Shown here piece by piece: positions 6,904 to 14,888 of a DNA stretch of 64,000 bases. Both the position numbers and the translations under genes were made by a program. This DNA is from Bacteroides mediterraneensis (GTDB lineage: Bacteria; Bacteroidota; Bacteroidia; Bacteroidales; Bacteroidaceae). The notes beneath the pieces were generated by a model. That model made no database searches and was not told the origin of the DNA. It was given only the letters and a program-made list of their open reading frames with translations. Each line of letters opens with the position of its first letter. Position 1 is the first letter of the stretch. The DNA lies in the NCBI RefSeq assembly GCF_016900355.1, contig NZ_JACJKA010000014.1, forward strand, positions 1-64,000, in the 5' to 3' direction.

Positions 6904-8493
6904 TCAAGGAACCTTGGCGGCACGCTCGAAAGTAACCGGAATGGCATACCTCACTTTCTCCGGTTTTCCACTCTGCCGCCCCGGTTTCCATTTCGGCATC
7001 AGTTTCACTACTCGAAGGGCCTCTTCGTCCAATGCCGGACTCAGTCCCCGCAACACCACCGGATGAATAATGTTTCCTTCTTCATCTATCACAAACTGCA
7101 CGATGACCCGAGGAATTACAACCGTTTCAGGCACAAGCGATTTGTCATAGTTCAGGTTCTTCCGAATAAAATCCATCAAGGCCGACATGCCCCCGGGAAA
7201 CTCCGGCATCTCCTCTACCACGTCATACGCAATATCCATATCCTTTTCCTCAGCCACTTCCTGCAAAGGCTTTGAAGAAGGCTCCTTGTCCGCAGCATCC
7301 CGCTCTTCCACCTTGTGGCCAATCCGAAATTCCGCAGCAAAATACCAGTCGTGATAATTATCCCCGATATCCATTTCCTTCACCACACGATAGACGCCGG
7401 GCATAAGCATACGAAGTGACGGATACAAACTGGCAGAAAAGGGATAAATCTTATTGGATGGAAGAAAACGTTCTTCAAGTGTCCAAACCGTTGCTCCAGG
7501 CAAAAACAACCATTTTTCCCCTTCCTTCCGAAGCACCCAGTACGGCGACCCCATTGAGATGCTCCGGCCGCTCCGGTTCACGATTCTCACTGCCACGGAT
7601 TCCGTATTTGGCGGATACACCGCCTTCTCCGTGTACATCTTGATGCCGAAAGTATCCGTACACATCGGTTGGGTGAAATAAGTAGCTGCATCCTCTTTCC
7701 CGTCGTTCACCACGATTGCCGCATAATTCAGCACCTTCTGCCGGAACTCTTTCTGCAATGCCTCCGAGTTCACCATCCACGACATATACAACGTGTCATT
7801 GTCATGGAATCCCCCAGAATTCAGGTTTTCTATGACACGGTCCTTGGGATGCTTCTCTCCGTATCGGCTAATTTTGTCGAGCAGTTTCCGATGCTGAGCC
7901 TTGGATATAAGTTCAAACTCTGCGTATGCCGTACGTGTATTCCGGTTGAATGATTTGTAAATGCGATACCTACCGGGGCGGTTCTTGTCCGTATAGAAGT
8001 GAATGGTCTGCCGGTGTGTAGGATAATCGGGCGTAAACACCCACAATACATCGTTGATTATCGGACTGGTAGGCTGAGGTTCCCATTGCTTTAGTGCTTC
8101 GTTGTAATATACCAGACTATACCTTTCCCCACTGTCATATTCCCGGTTCGCACGACTGGTAATGATGACCTTGACCTTGGAAGTCGCTACAGGATAATAA
8201 TCATATTCCGTACGCATAGAAAGCGAATCTGCAGAAAGAGGACGGCCGGCAGGAATATCCCGAGCCACCGGTTCCAGTACCATCGCCACCGGTTGAGGCG
8301 GAGTGTCTGTCGAAGTTTCCGTATCCGGCTCCTCTGCTGCAAGCGTGTCATCCGTTACTTCCGGACTCTGTACTGCTGGAGGAGTCTCCTTTGCCAGAAC
8401 ATCTACCGGTTGTGCCTTACGCTTGCCTGTACAACCAACACACATCACACAGACCACCGCCACAAACAATTGAAAAAATGCATTTGTTTTCAT
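6904..8493 (-). CDS. Lipoprotein with two Ig-like domains and a TonB C-terminal domain
   Basis: A 529-residue predicted lipoprotein (signal with lipobox CVGC at residue ~21). Two related Ig-like units follow, each ending in a GRYRI/GVYRV...AEF pattern (NRPGRYRIYKSFNRNTRTAYAEFEL near 170-195 and MPGVYRVVKEM...AAEFRIG near 375-400). The last ~100 residues are a TonB C-terminal domain, with EEMPEFPGGMSALMDFIRKN, FVIDEEGNI and EEALRVVKLMPKWKPGRQ. Normal TonB is anchored by a transmembrane helix; here the anchor would be a lipid, so energy transduction by contact with ExbBD is doubtful and another role is possible. It is a paralogue of the gene directly upstream. Confidence 0.8.
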   Translation of the reverse strand: MKTNAFFQLFVAVVCVMCVGCTGKRKAQPVDVLAKETPPAVQSPEVTDDTLAAEEPDTETSTDTPPQPVAMVLEPVARDIPAGRPLSADSLSMRTEYDYYPVATSKVKVIITSRANREYDSGERYSLVYYNEALKQWEPQPTSPIINDVLWVFTPDYPTHRQTIHFYTDKNRPGRYRIYKSFNRNTRTAYAEFELISKAQHRKLLDKISRYGEKHPKDRVIENLNSGGFHDNDTLYMSWMVNSEALQKEFRQKVLNYAAIVVNDGKEDAATYFTQPMCTDTFGIKMYTEKAVYPPNTESVAVRIVNRSGRSISMGSPYWVLRKEGEKWLFLPGATVWTLEERFLPSNKIYPFSASLYPSLRMLMPGVYRVVKEMDIGDNYHDWYFAAEFRIGHKVEERDAADKEPSSKPLQEVAEEKDMDIAYDVVEEMPEFPGGMSALMDFIRKNLNYDKSLVPETVVIPRVIVQFVIDEEGNIIHPVVLRGLSPALDEEALRVVKLMPKWKPGRQSGKPEKVRYAIPVTFERAAKVP

Positions 8494-8508
8494 ACGCTAT
8501 TGGGATAA

Positions 8509-9858
8509 TTAATTTGTATTCTGCACAGAAGGTTTAAACGCCACAGGAAAAGCAAACTTTACATTCCGGTTCTTCCCGGCTTGTCTGCCCGGTTTCCATT
8601 TCGGCATCAGACTGACGATGCGCAAGGCTTCTTCATCCAACGCCGGATTTGTACTCCGTAACACCACAGGGTTGGTGGCATTTCCCTTCTTATCTACTAC
8701 TATTTGAATGATGATGCGCTCCTTCTTTTCAGCCTTGTCATGCCGTAGGTTTTTCCGGATAAACTCCATTAAGGCAGGCATACCACCAGGAAACTCCGGC
8801 ATCTCCTCCACTACCTGATAAACTGTTTGCTCATCTTCCTTTGGAGCCTCCACATAATTTCCACCAGTCATTTTCGGTATCGGAGTTTTTTCAGCCCGTT
8901 TGGAATTCCCGTAATTGTTCGTCAGACGAAATTCTGCCATCATCCGGATTTTTTCTCTTGACTCAAAAGACACCTCATAGAAGAAGCGGTAGCGTCCCGA
9001 TGCATTCCCATTGACTTCTGGATACAATCTCGCAACAAACTGACGTGATGAACCAGGAGTAACATAATAGGCAATATCCACTGCAAATGTATTAATAGGC
9101 AGTTCATACCATTGACCATCTTTCCCTTCGTAAGTAATGAAATAATGCTCTCCACAAGTAATCGCCTCATTACTTCCGTTCATGAGAATGAATGAAGCAG
9201 TGGAAGCCGTATCAGCATAAACAGTGTATTCCGGATACAGGCAAATACCGTGCGCTTCGGACACACCAGTGACATTATTCCGAACGGGCTCTTCCGGACC
9301 CGAGAAACGAATGGCAGGCGAATCCATCAGCAACCTGCGGAATTCCGCACGGGCTTCCGGAGTGTTACGGATAAAGGTCACTTCAATGAAATGGAGCGTA
9401 CTTCCCCACATCATCATATTAGCTTTCAATTTACCTTCCGGCAAAGCATTATACCGTCTGTTCAGTTCATCCAATAAATCTTTAAGCTGTTTTTCTGAGA
9501 AAATACTGTCGGTCATCATTTCGATACGGAAAGCCTTGCTTCTCGACACCTCTTCCAGTATCTTCCGTGCCCGCAGCGTATCACCCCGTACCTGAAGGAC
9601 CAGTGTGTTTCCGTCAAAATAATGTCCCTCTAGAAAATCCGGACAACGGGGACTCCCGATAAAATCTCCGATGCTGTTCGGATCATCACCGTAAGCCTTA
9701 CTCAAGGCATCAATAACTTTATGACCTTCAGCCTGGTTAGGAACAGGCACATAAGGTACGACTTCTGAGGCTTCCGCTTTCTTTTGTTCCGCATTACTGA
9801 TGCAGCCTACCATCAGCAAGAAAACGCAAGCCGGTAAATATAGTCCTTTTCTTCTCAT
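8509..9858 (-). CDS. Lipoprotein with Ig-like and TonB C-terminal domains
   Basis: A 449-residue predicted lipoprotein: signal MRRKGLYLPACVFLLMVGC with lipobox VGC. The central part contains one Ig-like unit (TASFILMNGSNEAI ... GRYRFFYEVSFESREKIRMMAEF). The C-terminal ~100 residues repeat the TonB domain of the neighbour: VVEEMPEFPGGMPALMEFIRKN, VVDKKGNAT, and LDEEALRIVSLMPKWKPGRQ. The frame extends to a TTG at 9885, but ATG 9858 fits the signal peptide. It sits 15 bp before its downstream paralogue, so the pair look like a tandem duplication that diverged mainly in the N-terminal half. Confidence 0.8.
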   Translation of the reverse strand: MRRKGLYLPACVFLLMVGCISNAEQKKAEASEVVPYVPVPNQAEGHKVIDALSKAYGDDPNSIGDFIGSPRCPDFLEGHYFDGNTLVLQVRGDTLRARKILEEVSRSKAFRIEMMTDSIFSEKQLKDLLDELNRRYNALPEGKLKANMMMWGSTLHFIEVTFIRNTPEARAEFRRLLMDSPAIRFSGPEEPVRNNVTGVSEAHGICLYPEYTVYADTASTASFILMNGSNEAITCGEHYFITYEGKDGQWYELPINTFAVDIAYYVTPGSSRQFVARLYPEVNGNASGRYRFFYEVSFESREKIRMMAEFRLTNNYGNSKRAEKTPIPKMTGGNYVEAPKEDEQTVYQVVEEMPEFPGGMPALMEFIRKNLRHDKAEKKERIIIQIVVDKKGNATNPVVLRSTNPALDEEALRIVSLMPKWKPGRQAGKNRNVKFAFPVAFKPSVQNTN

Positions 9859-9892
9859 TGTATTATCGATTTTTCCGTGAAACAATTTTCCG

Positions 9893-10363
9893 TTATTTGT
9901 CTATCCAGAACTCGGCACTTACTGTAATTTCTTCCCTCCCGTCATGAAATGATTGAATAATCCGATATTTTCCGGATGTAATTCCATAGCAACTGACAGG
10001 ATAACTAAAACAATAATAATCAGGAGCAAAGTTTAACTGCATACCTACATCTCCAAAGCCATACATTCCATTCATTTCCGCACCTATCCACGAACCGTTT
10101 TCCCACTTCTGCAATGTCCAGTCACCGCCAAAAATCAGCGACTTACGCTTAGGATTCAATAGGATAGCATATACATTCTTCGTATCAAGCGGATAATGGT
10201 TCTGTATCATATTCATCCGCATAGTATTCCCTAACGTATCACAGTTCAGGCATTGTGCATCGGCAGGTCCAATCTGCATAACCTGCTTTTCCGATGCCGT
10301 ACGATTGCATCCCAGTCCGCATATTGTCATCATTGCCACGAAGAAAATATATTTACTTTTCAT
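9893..10363 (-). CDS. Small Ig-like lipoprotein
   Basis: A 156-residue lipoprotein (MKSKYIFFVAMMTICGLGC, lipobox GLGC). The rest is a single Ig-like domain with the same pattern as in the two larger neighbours: VYAILLNPKRKSLIFGGDW, then W-x-x-GSWIGAEM, then TSGKYRIIQSF...EITVSAEFWID. Such GKYRI...AEF domains occur in bacterial Ig-like families of unknown function. There is no TonB domain, so it looks like the sensor-like half of its neighbours standing alone. It lies 34 bp upstream of the larger lipoprotein's start and 31 bp after the first gene of the operon. Confidence 0.7.
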   Translation of the reverse strand: MKSKYIFFVAMMTICGLGCNRTASEKQVMQIGPADAQCLNCDTLGNTMRMNMIQNHYPLDTKNVYAILLNPKRKSLIFGGDWTLQKWENGSWIGAEMNGMYGFGDVGMQLNFAPDYYCFSYPVSCYGITSGKYRIIQSFHDGREEITVSAEFWIDK

Positions 10364-10394
10364 GTCCTACACATTCTATTTTGATTAAAAATAC

Positions 10395-12206
10395 CTATTT
10401 CATCAGCACCGGCTTATCACATGACGAATAGCCAATAATCAGTACATCTGTTTCCGGATTAACAGCAGCAGAAGAAGAATCCAGTTTATATTGAACTGCA
10501 AGTGTATCTTTACCCGCCTTCAATAAAGTAGGGACATTCATCACCTTTTTAAAGGTATCCAATGTTGTTTCCCGAAACGAGCGGTTGCTGCAAGAAATGA
10601 TTTTCGGTTGCACGACATATCCGTTACTGTCCACTGCATATTCGATGCGAAGCAGACACTCTTTTCCTTTGTTCAACAACTTTACCGGATACTTGCCTTC
10701 CTTGTGTAAAGTTCTGACAAACCATTTATAGTCACGAAATTCATCTAAAGATTTATCCAGCCCAAATATTCCTTTCGGAGCTTCCTTGCGCCATGAAGTG
10801 CCAAACTTCTTGTCCAGATAATCAAAAACCACCAGATTATAAGCTGTCAGCAGATGATTGGGAACACCCAGATAACAGTCCAGTGTCCCATCTTTCTTCA
10901 ATAGATAAAAAGCGTCATAACTCACGCCGTACTTCTTCCAGAAAAAGTGTGTGCAGATTTTTTGTTCCTGTTCTTCCGGTATCACCAGTCGCAGCTTGGG
11001 ATGTCCCTTGAGGATGTTTTCTCTAGACAGCTCCGGCGAACAGTCATATTTCAAAATATGATCATACTCTAAAGGAAGCACCATCCGCAACGTGTCATTA
11101 TGCTGCGAAGGGAGAGTTACTACCGTATCACAAGGAGCCAGTCCCACATATTCCGCTTTCAGATGATAAGTTCCGGCCTCCAGCCCCTTTATCTGGAAGC
11201 AGCCGGTGGAATCTGTCAACCATCCCTGAAACGGTTGTCCAGCCATGCTCAAATTGGAACCAACCAACACTTCATGTTTCACATCATAAGGAGGACGTTG
11301 ACGGACGAACTCACCATAAACCCGACCGACAAGCGTGTATTTTGCAGAATCATCCTTATCATGCGTTATATCTTCCTGCAAAGTCATAGTAAAATTCCGA
11401 TATTCACCCGTGTACTTTCCATTGATAAAAAGCACCTCCCACGGATAAATGGATTTCAGCGTTTCTTTAAAAGCGAGGGCCAGCGGATGATTTTTGCCGT
11501 CTATTTTTTCCCGCGAAGAACGCAGATAAATGAGACGTACGTCACAGTCTACGAAGTGACCGTCTTCCGTCATCTGAAAATTACTTATCGAAAAAATAAT
11601 CCGTTCTCCCTGATATTCAGGAAACCGCTCCCAAGGAAACCGACGCACGATTTCCCCTTGTGCCTTCATCAGATTCAATCCGGCTCTCCGGTAATTGTGA
11701 TAAGTCTGCATTTCCAGCACTTTACCGTTCCGGACGGTCAGTACCTGCTCCGTTTCCATGTTACGGTCGAACCCGTCATGCACGTATCTCACCAAATCAC
11801 CTTTCCCGGCCCGAAGTTCCCCACTGAACCAGCGGGCTTGAATCGTCCCCGCCCGACAATAGGCCGCAAAAATCGGCTGCAAGTCCTTCACCTCATACAC
11901 CCATGTAGATTTCTTCTTGCCGACCTCTTCATAAACCTCTGCTTCTACCCGTTGCAGGCAAAGATACCCGTCACGCACCTCCCAGAAAGCGGTATATCCG
12001 CTATAATTGCCCGTGGACCGACTAACATTTTCCGGAAGAAAATCTCCCATCCGCCTGCACAGCAGGGAATCGTAGGCTATGGGCTTTGCCATCAAGACCC
12101 ATTCTTCTCCTCCCAGGCGAATCACATCGCCCGATTGCCCTGTGGCCTTAAGCGGCAGCACGGCGAGCCACAGCAGGATACACAGCACCATCTTTTTCAT
12201 ACGCAT
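10395..12206 (-). CDS. Envelope protein with carboxypeptidase-regulatory-like domain
   Basis: A 603-residue secreted protein (signal MKKMVLCILLWLAVLPLKATG) and the first gene of the four-gene operon. The N-terminal ~300 residues match no domain I recognise. The middle (GWLTDSTGCFQIKGLEAGTYHLKAEYVGL, residues ~335-365) is a carboxypeptidase-regulatory-like beta sandwich common in Bacteroidetes surface proteins. The C-terminal part (LLRIEYAVDSNGYVVQPKI...FRETTLDTFKKVMNVP) resembles a divergent TonB C-terminal domain, in the same position as in the downstream genes; that match is weak. The operon context suggests a shared envelope function. Start codons ATG 12206 and 12200 are equivalent. Confidence 0.65.
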   Translation of the reverse strand: MRMKKMVLCILLWLAVLPLKATGQSGDVIRLGGEEWVLMAKPIAYDSLLCRRMGDFLPENVSRSTGNYSGYTAFWEVRDGYLCLQRVEAEVYEEVGKKKSTWVYEVKDLQPIFAAYCRAGTIQARWFSGELRAGKGDLVRYVHDGFDRNMETEQVLTVRNGKVLEMQTYHNYRRAGLNLMKAQGEIVRRFPWERFPEYQGERIIFSISNFQMTEDGHFVDCDVRLIYLRSSREKIDGKNHPLALAFKETLKSIYPWEVLFINGKYTGEYRNFTMTLQEDITHDKDDSAKYTLVGRVYGEFVRQRPPYDVKHEVLVGSNLSMAGQPFQGWLTDSTGCFQIKGLEAGTYHLKAEYVGLAPCDTVVTLPSQHNDTLRMVLPLEYDHILKYDCSPELSRENILKGHPKLRLVIPEEQEQKICTHFFWKKYGVSYDAFYLLKKDGTLDCYLGVPNHLLTAYNLVVFDYLDKKFGTSWRKEAPKGIFGLDKSLDEFRDYKWFVRTLHKEGKYPVKLLNKGKECLLRIEYAVDSNGYVVQPKIISCSNRSFRETTLDTFKKVMNVPTLLKAGKDTLAVQYKLDSSSAAVNPETDVLIIGYSSCDKPVLMK

Positions 12207-12231
12207 CTGACTATAAGGAAAATCTTGTCCT

Positions 12232-12262
12232 GAAAGATACGAAAAAGAAACGGTTTTTCAAA
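12232..12262 (-). promoter_or_regulatory. Promoter of the TonB-domain envelope operon
   Basis: On the minus strand TTTG (12259-12262) and TATCTTTC (12232-12239) are 19 bp apart. Only the last base of the -7 departs from TAnnTTTG. The position, 26 bp ahead of the first ATG, suits the four-gene operon. Confidence 0.6.
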
Positions 12263-12301
12263 GTTGTGGAAGAAATTGGCCAGACGCCTCTTCGTTTTCC
12301 C

Positions 12302-12419
12302 GGGAACGTACGTCTGATGTGTACGTCTCTCTTCCCGGAAACGTATGTTTCCCGAGGCAGAAACGTACGTTTTACGGCTGGGAAACATACGTTTTCCTTG
12401 TAGGAAACATAGAAAACGC
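12302..12419. repeat. 22-bp tandem palindrome array A1
   Basis: Units centred at 12322/23, 12344/45, 12366/67, 12388/89 and 12410/11 are exactly 22 bp apart. The best are GGAAACGTATGTTTCC (12337-12352), GAAACGTACGTTTTAC (12360-12375) and GGAAACATACGTTTTCC (12381-12397). An extra out-of-phase unit GGGAACGTACGTC starts at 12302. The last unit carries ACATAGAAA, as does the last unit of the array near 25 kb. It lies between the TetR gene's terminator and the divergently facing operon promoter. Confidence 0.65.
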
Positions 12420-12453
12420 CTTGAAGAAATCCTCACTCCTTCAAGGCGTTTTC
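12412..12453 (-). terminator. Terminator of the TetR-family gene
   Basis: GAAAACGCCTTGAAG (12412-12426) and CTTCAAGGCGTTTTC (12439-12453) form a perfect 15-bp stem with a 12-base loop. It lies 36 bp beyond the stop of the TetR-type gene and runs into array A1. Confidence 0.8.
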
Positions 12454-12488
12454 CACTTATCTGTTCCAGGGAGAGACACCCTCATACC

Positions 12489-13085
12489 CTACTTTTCATT
12501 TTTCAGTTCGTCATACAGGGAATAAAACAAATCTCTTAGCGAATCCAGATTCAAACCTTTTGAGAAACTATCTTCAAAAGCCATGCCAGAATAGAGATAC
12601 CTGAATTGCAATGCCGTTTTATGCACATCACAAGTCGGCTTGATTTCGCCGGATTCTTTTGCCTTTTGTAGGATGTCCTCCCAGATTTTTAAGCTTGCAC
12701 CAAACATCGCTTGAATCTTAATGTCTGCTTCCGGATAATATTTTAGTGCTTGATACAACAGGTTGAAATAGCCTCTTTGCACATTGGGTATTCCCAATAA
12801 GCACATTTCGTCCATTCGTCTACTGGTATCTGCCAGAAACGCATCAATAAAACTTTTCAAGGTGTCCATGTCGTCCACTTCCGTAAAGCCCGGCTTGAAC
12901 TCCAACACATACCTGTCGACCACAGCCTTGAACAGCGCTTCCTTGCTCTTATGTTTAAAGAAAATAGCACCTCTGGTCAGACCTGTTTCTTCTTCAAGTT
13001 TAGCCGTCGACACACTCTCGTAATTATACATCAAGAACAATTTGAATGCGGGCCTTAAAATTCGGTCAATATCGTAATTCTTCAT
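12489..13085 (-). CDS. TetR/AcrR-family transcriptional regulator
   Basis: A 198-residue regulator. The N-terminal helix-turn-helix is clear: AFKLFLMYNYESVSTAKLEEETGLTRGAIFFKHKSKEALFKAVVDRY. The rest is a helical ligand-binding and dimerisation domain. ATG 13085 was chosen; the longer frame starts with TTG inside the -7 promoter element. Its promoter is overlapped by a perfect 14-bp palindrome, so self-repression is likely. It is divergent from a frameshifted outer-membrane barrel gene, a possible former target. Confidence 0.85.
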   Translation of the reverse strand: MKNYDIDRILRPAFKLFLMYNYESVSTAKLEEETGLTRGAIFFKHKSKEALFKAVVDRYVLEFKPGFTEVDDMDTLKSFIDAFLADTSRRMDEMCLLGIPNVQRGYFNLLYQALKYYPEADIKIQAMFGASLKIWEDILQKAKESGEIKPTCDVHKTALQFRYLYSGMAFEDSFSKGLNLDSLRDLFYSLYDELKNEK

Positions 13086-13100
13086 ATCAGGACGTTTTTG

Positions 13101-13119
13101 CAAATATAATAATTATTAT
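13101..13119 (-). promoter_or_regulatory. -7 element and palindromic operator of the TetR-type gene
   Basis: The minus-strand -7 element TATATTTG (13101-13108) overlaps the perfect palindrome ATAATAATTATTAT (13106-13119). A palindrome on the core promoter 20 bp before the start codon is the usual design for TetR autoregulation. Confidence 0.55.
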
Positions 13120-13146
13120 CAGGGTCATAAAATTTCACGTTTTTTT

Positions 13147-13374
13147 ATCTGTGGGAAAAGCACAGGTAACGGTACACAGGTACCGGTCAGAGTCATCACA
13201 CCACATCCAGAGGCCAGAGAGATACAGCCGATTGAACCTGTGACAAGAAACGAACGATTTGCAAAACAATGTAGATGTGGTTTTAAAAAAGCACAAAATA
13301 TGATGACTGTAATAATATTGTTTATATATTTGCCACGAGATGATAACGGTATCAGAGACATCATCCAACCATAA
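13147..13374 (+). pseudogene. Possible coding remnant upstream of the barrel pseudogene
   Basis: The 13086-13410 gap holds a frame open for about 75 codons to TAA 13372-13374, with protein-like composition (TGNGTQVPVRVITPHPEARE, then IEPVTRNERFAKQC). It has no convincing start codon and no recognised family, and the barrel gene's own -7 element lies inside it. It may be the tail of a lost gene or chance. A 14-bp near-repeat, ACAGGTAACGGTAC then ACAGGTACCGGTCA, begins at 13162. Confidence 0.2.
13325..13332 (+). promoter_or_regulatory. -7 element of the frameshifted barrel gene
   Basis: TATATTTG matches the -7 consensus, 78 bp before the ATG at 13411. The twin gene at 31282 has the same octamer at a similar distance (31351-31358), although the surrounding sequence is not shared. 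Confidence 0.45.
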
Positions 13375-13410
13375 ACGGAACGTGTAACACATAAATTAGA
13401 ACGAAAGACA

Positions 13411-14096
13411 ATGAAGAAAAAAGTAGTTTTGGCTTGCCTGCTGATGGCAAGCGTGTGCGAGTGTACGCACAAAATGTGACATTGGCTCCCGAAGCAGGTA
13501 TTTCTGCCGTACAGAGATACGGATGGGGACAGGAATGGAGACCTTCTGCCAAAGTCGGGGTAGCCGCCGATTTCAATCTGACCCGTCATTTCGGCATTGA
13601 ATCGGGTCTGTTTTACACCTTCAGGGGATATTCCATTTCCAACGGGGGAATCTACAGCAATGAAAACTCTACTTGGATAGAGAACGTGTCGCAGACAAGG
13701 CATTTCCTGCAGATACCGGTGATGGCCCAGTTCAGATGGAACCTGAACAAGGACACCAAACTGTTTTTCGGGGTGGGCCCCTACGTGGCCTTCTGCCTGA
13801 AAAACAAGTTTGACAGCAATCCTTACTATCTAGAGGGAAGTCTCCCGGGAATGTATGAACAGTATTATGACGGTTTTGTGCATGGGAAGGATGCTTGGGG
13901 AAATGATAACCTCTACCTTTACGATGAGGCCCGCCGCTTTGACTGGGGTGTATCCTCCAATATAGGCATTGAAACCCATCACTGGTATGCCAAGCTGCAA
14001 TATGACCTTTCCTTGGGCAAAGAAGGCAAGAATGATGTGATTGGCGCCAACTATCACACGCTGACGCTTTCCGTGGGATATAAGTTTGGCTTATAA
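13411..14096 (+). pseudogene. Frameshifted copy of a small outer-membrane barrel protein
   Basis: From ATG 13411 the frame reads MKKKVVLACLLMAS and then stops after 22 codons. The rest of the barrel protein continues in another frame to TAA at 14096. Compared with the intact twin at 30596-31282, one G is missing in the signal peptide: TGTGCGAGTG here (around 13459) against TGTGCGGAGTG there. Otherwise the mature proteins differ by a single residue (VHGKD versus VYGKD), while several codons differ silently. The mature sequence (NVTLAPEAGISAVQRYGWG, FNLTRHFGIESGLFYTFRGY, terminal LTLSVGYKFGL) is a typical 8-stranded porin-like barrel. An in-frame restart at 13434 has no signal peptide, so the copy is probably non-functional unless the deletion is an assembly error. 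Confidence 0.85.
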
Positions 14097-14114
14097 TCAT
14101 TCTTACTTTTCTCA

Positions 14115-14320
14115 ATGTAAAAGCTGTATGATTGTTTTGCAGCCTGCAAATGTATGCTCAAAAGAAAAGCTACATGCGATATGCCTTGTCTGTCTCGGCA
14201 GGATATGATTAGAGATTGACAGAATGGATGGCTATTGGCATAAACTATACCGGCTATCAGATTGGGCATAGTTTTGATTTTAAGCATTCGTGCAACATAA
14301 AATTAAGTCTTCTATTTTAA
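14115..14320 (+). pseudogene. Decayed remnant of another outer-membrane barrel gene
   Basis: The 14097-14447 gap holds a short ruin of a barrel gene. A signal-peptide-like start (ATG 14115, then a stop, then KLYDCFAACK in one frame) passes into YAQKKSYMRYALSVSAGYD in the next frame. After an in-frame TAG it continues RLTEWMAIGINYTGYQIG and ends KLSLLF with TAA 14318-14320. Barrel proteins of this type commonly end in aromatic residues like this. A frameshift, two stop codons and loss of the middle mark it as dead. It is not a copy of the adjacent frameshifted gene. Confidence 0.55.
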
Positions 14321-14401
14321 CCCAGTCAGCACGTGAAGTAAAAAAAGCTCTAATTTTACAATAAAAAGACAGGCATTGGAGCACTTTTCCGTCTGTTTTT
14401 T

Positions 14402-14409
14402 TATATTTG
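14402..14409 (+). promoter_or_regulatory. -7 element of the small membrane protein gene
   Basis: TATATTTG lies 38 bp before ATG 14448, and TTGG at 14376-14379 is a weak -33. It excludes the longer start at 14376. Confidence 0.5.
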
Positions 14410-14447
14410 TCATTATACAACAAATGATATTTCTCACTTTACATAAA

Positions 14448-14888
14448 ATGGAAAATTTCAGACTTAAAAACAGATGGATGTATGGAGGCTACATCATCCT
14501 GTGGTGGTTCCTCGGAGGACTGATATTCTATTGCCTCCTGAACCTAATCACCCAATCCCCTAAGGAGGAAGCAGACTTACTGTATCCTTATTCATCCTAT
14601 ATGCTGAGCGGAATTCTCGTCAGCTGGATGCACAGTCGCACTTATTACGCCGTAAGGAAGGAGATACTGCAAATACGTACTCCACACGTTCTTCTGAAGA
14701 CGCTGGTCTTACACGATATCATACAAGCAGTACATTATGACTCCACTCGGTTCAATGTGCGCCATGGATGGTACAACGTATGCCTGACCCTCCAGAAAGG
14801 AAAGAAGGTCTATCTGTATGCGAAAGATGGGGAAAAACTCATCGCGCTTCTACTTTCACTTCCTGAATGTTCCGCAGCTCGTCACTGA
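14448..14888 (+). CDS. Small membrane protein, possible PH-like domain
   Basis: A 146-residue protein. Two hydrophobic segments (YGGYIILWWFLGGLIFYCLL and YPYSSYMLSGILVSWM) are followed by a ~75-residue cytoplasmic part: RKEILQIRTPHVLLKTLVLHDI, TRFNVRHGWYNVCLTLQKGKKVYLYAKDGEKLIALL. Its strand order suggests a PH-like domain as in bacterial YdbT-type proteins; this is weak. The start was chosen from the promoter at 14402. The last 50 bp run tail-to-tail across the end of the truncated PD-(D/E)XK gene, so its final residues may be altered by an ancient junction. Confidence 0.5.
   Translation: MENFRLKNRWMYGGYIILWWFLGGLIFYCLLNLITQSPKEEADLLYPYSSYMLSGILVSWMHSRTYYAVRKEILQIRTPHVLLKTLVLHDIIQAVHYDSTRFNVRHGWYNVCLTLQKGKKVYLYAKDGEKLIALLLSLPECSAARH

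Noticed and set aside
12302-12419. Repeat arrays as CRISPR
   Set aside because: The period is 22 bp with 6-bp linkers; there are no ~30-bp unique spacers and no cas genes anywhere in the window.
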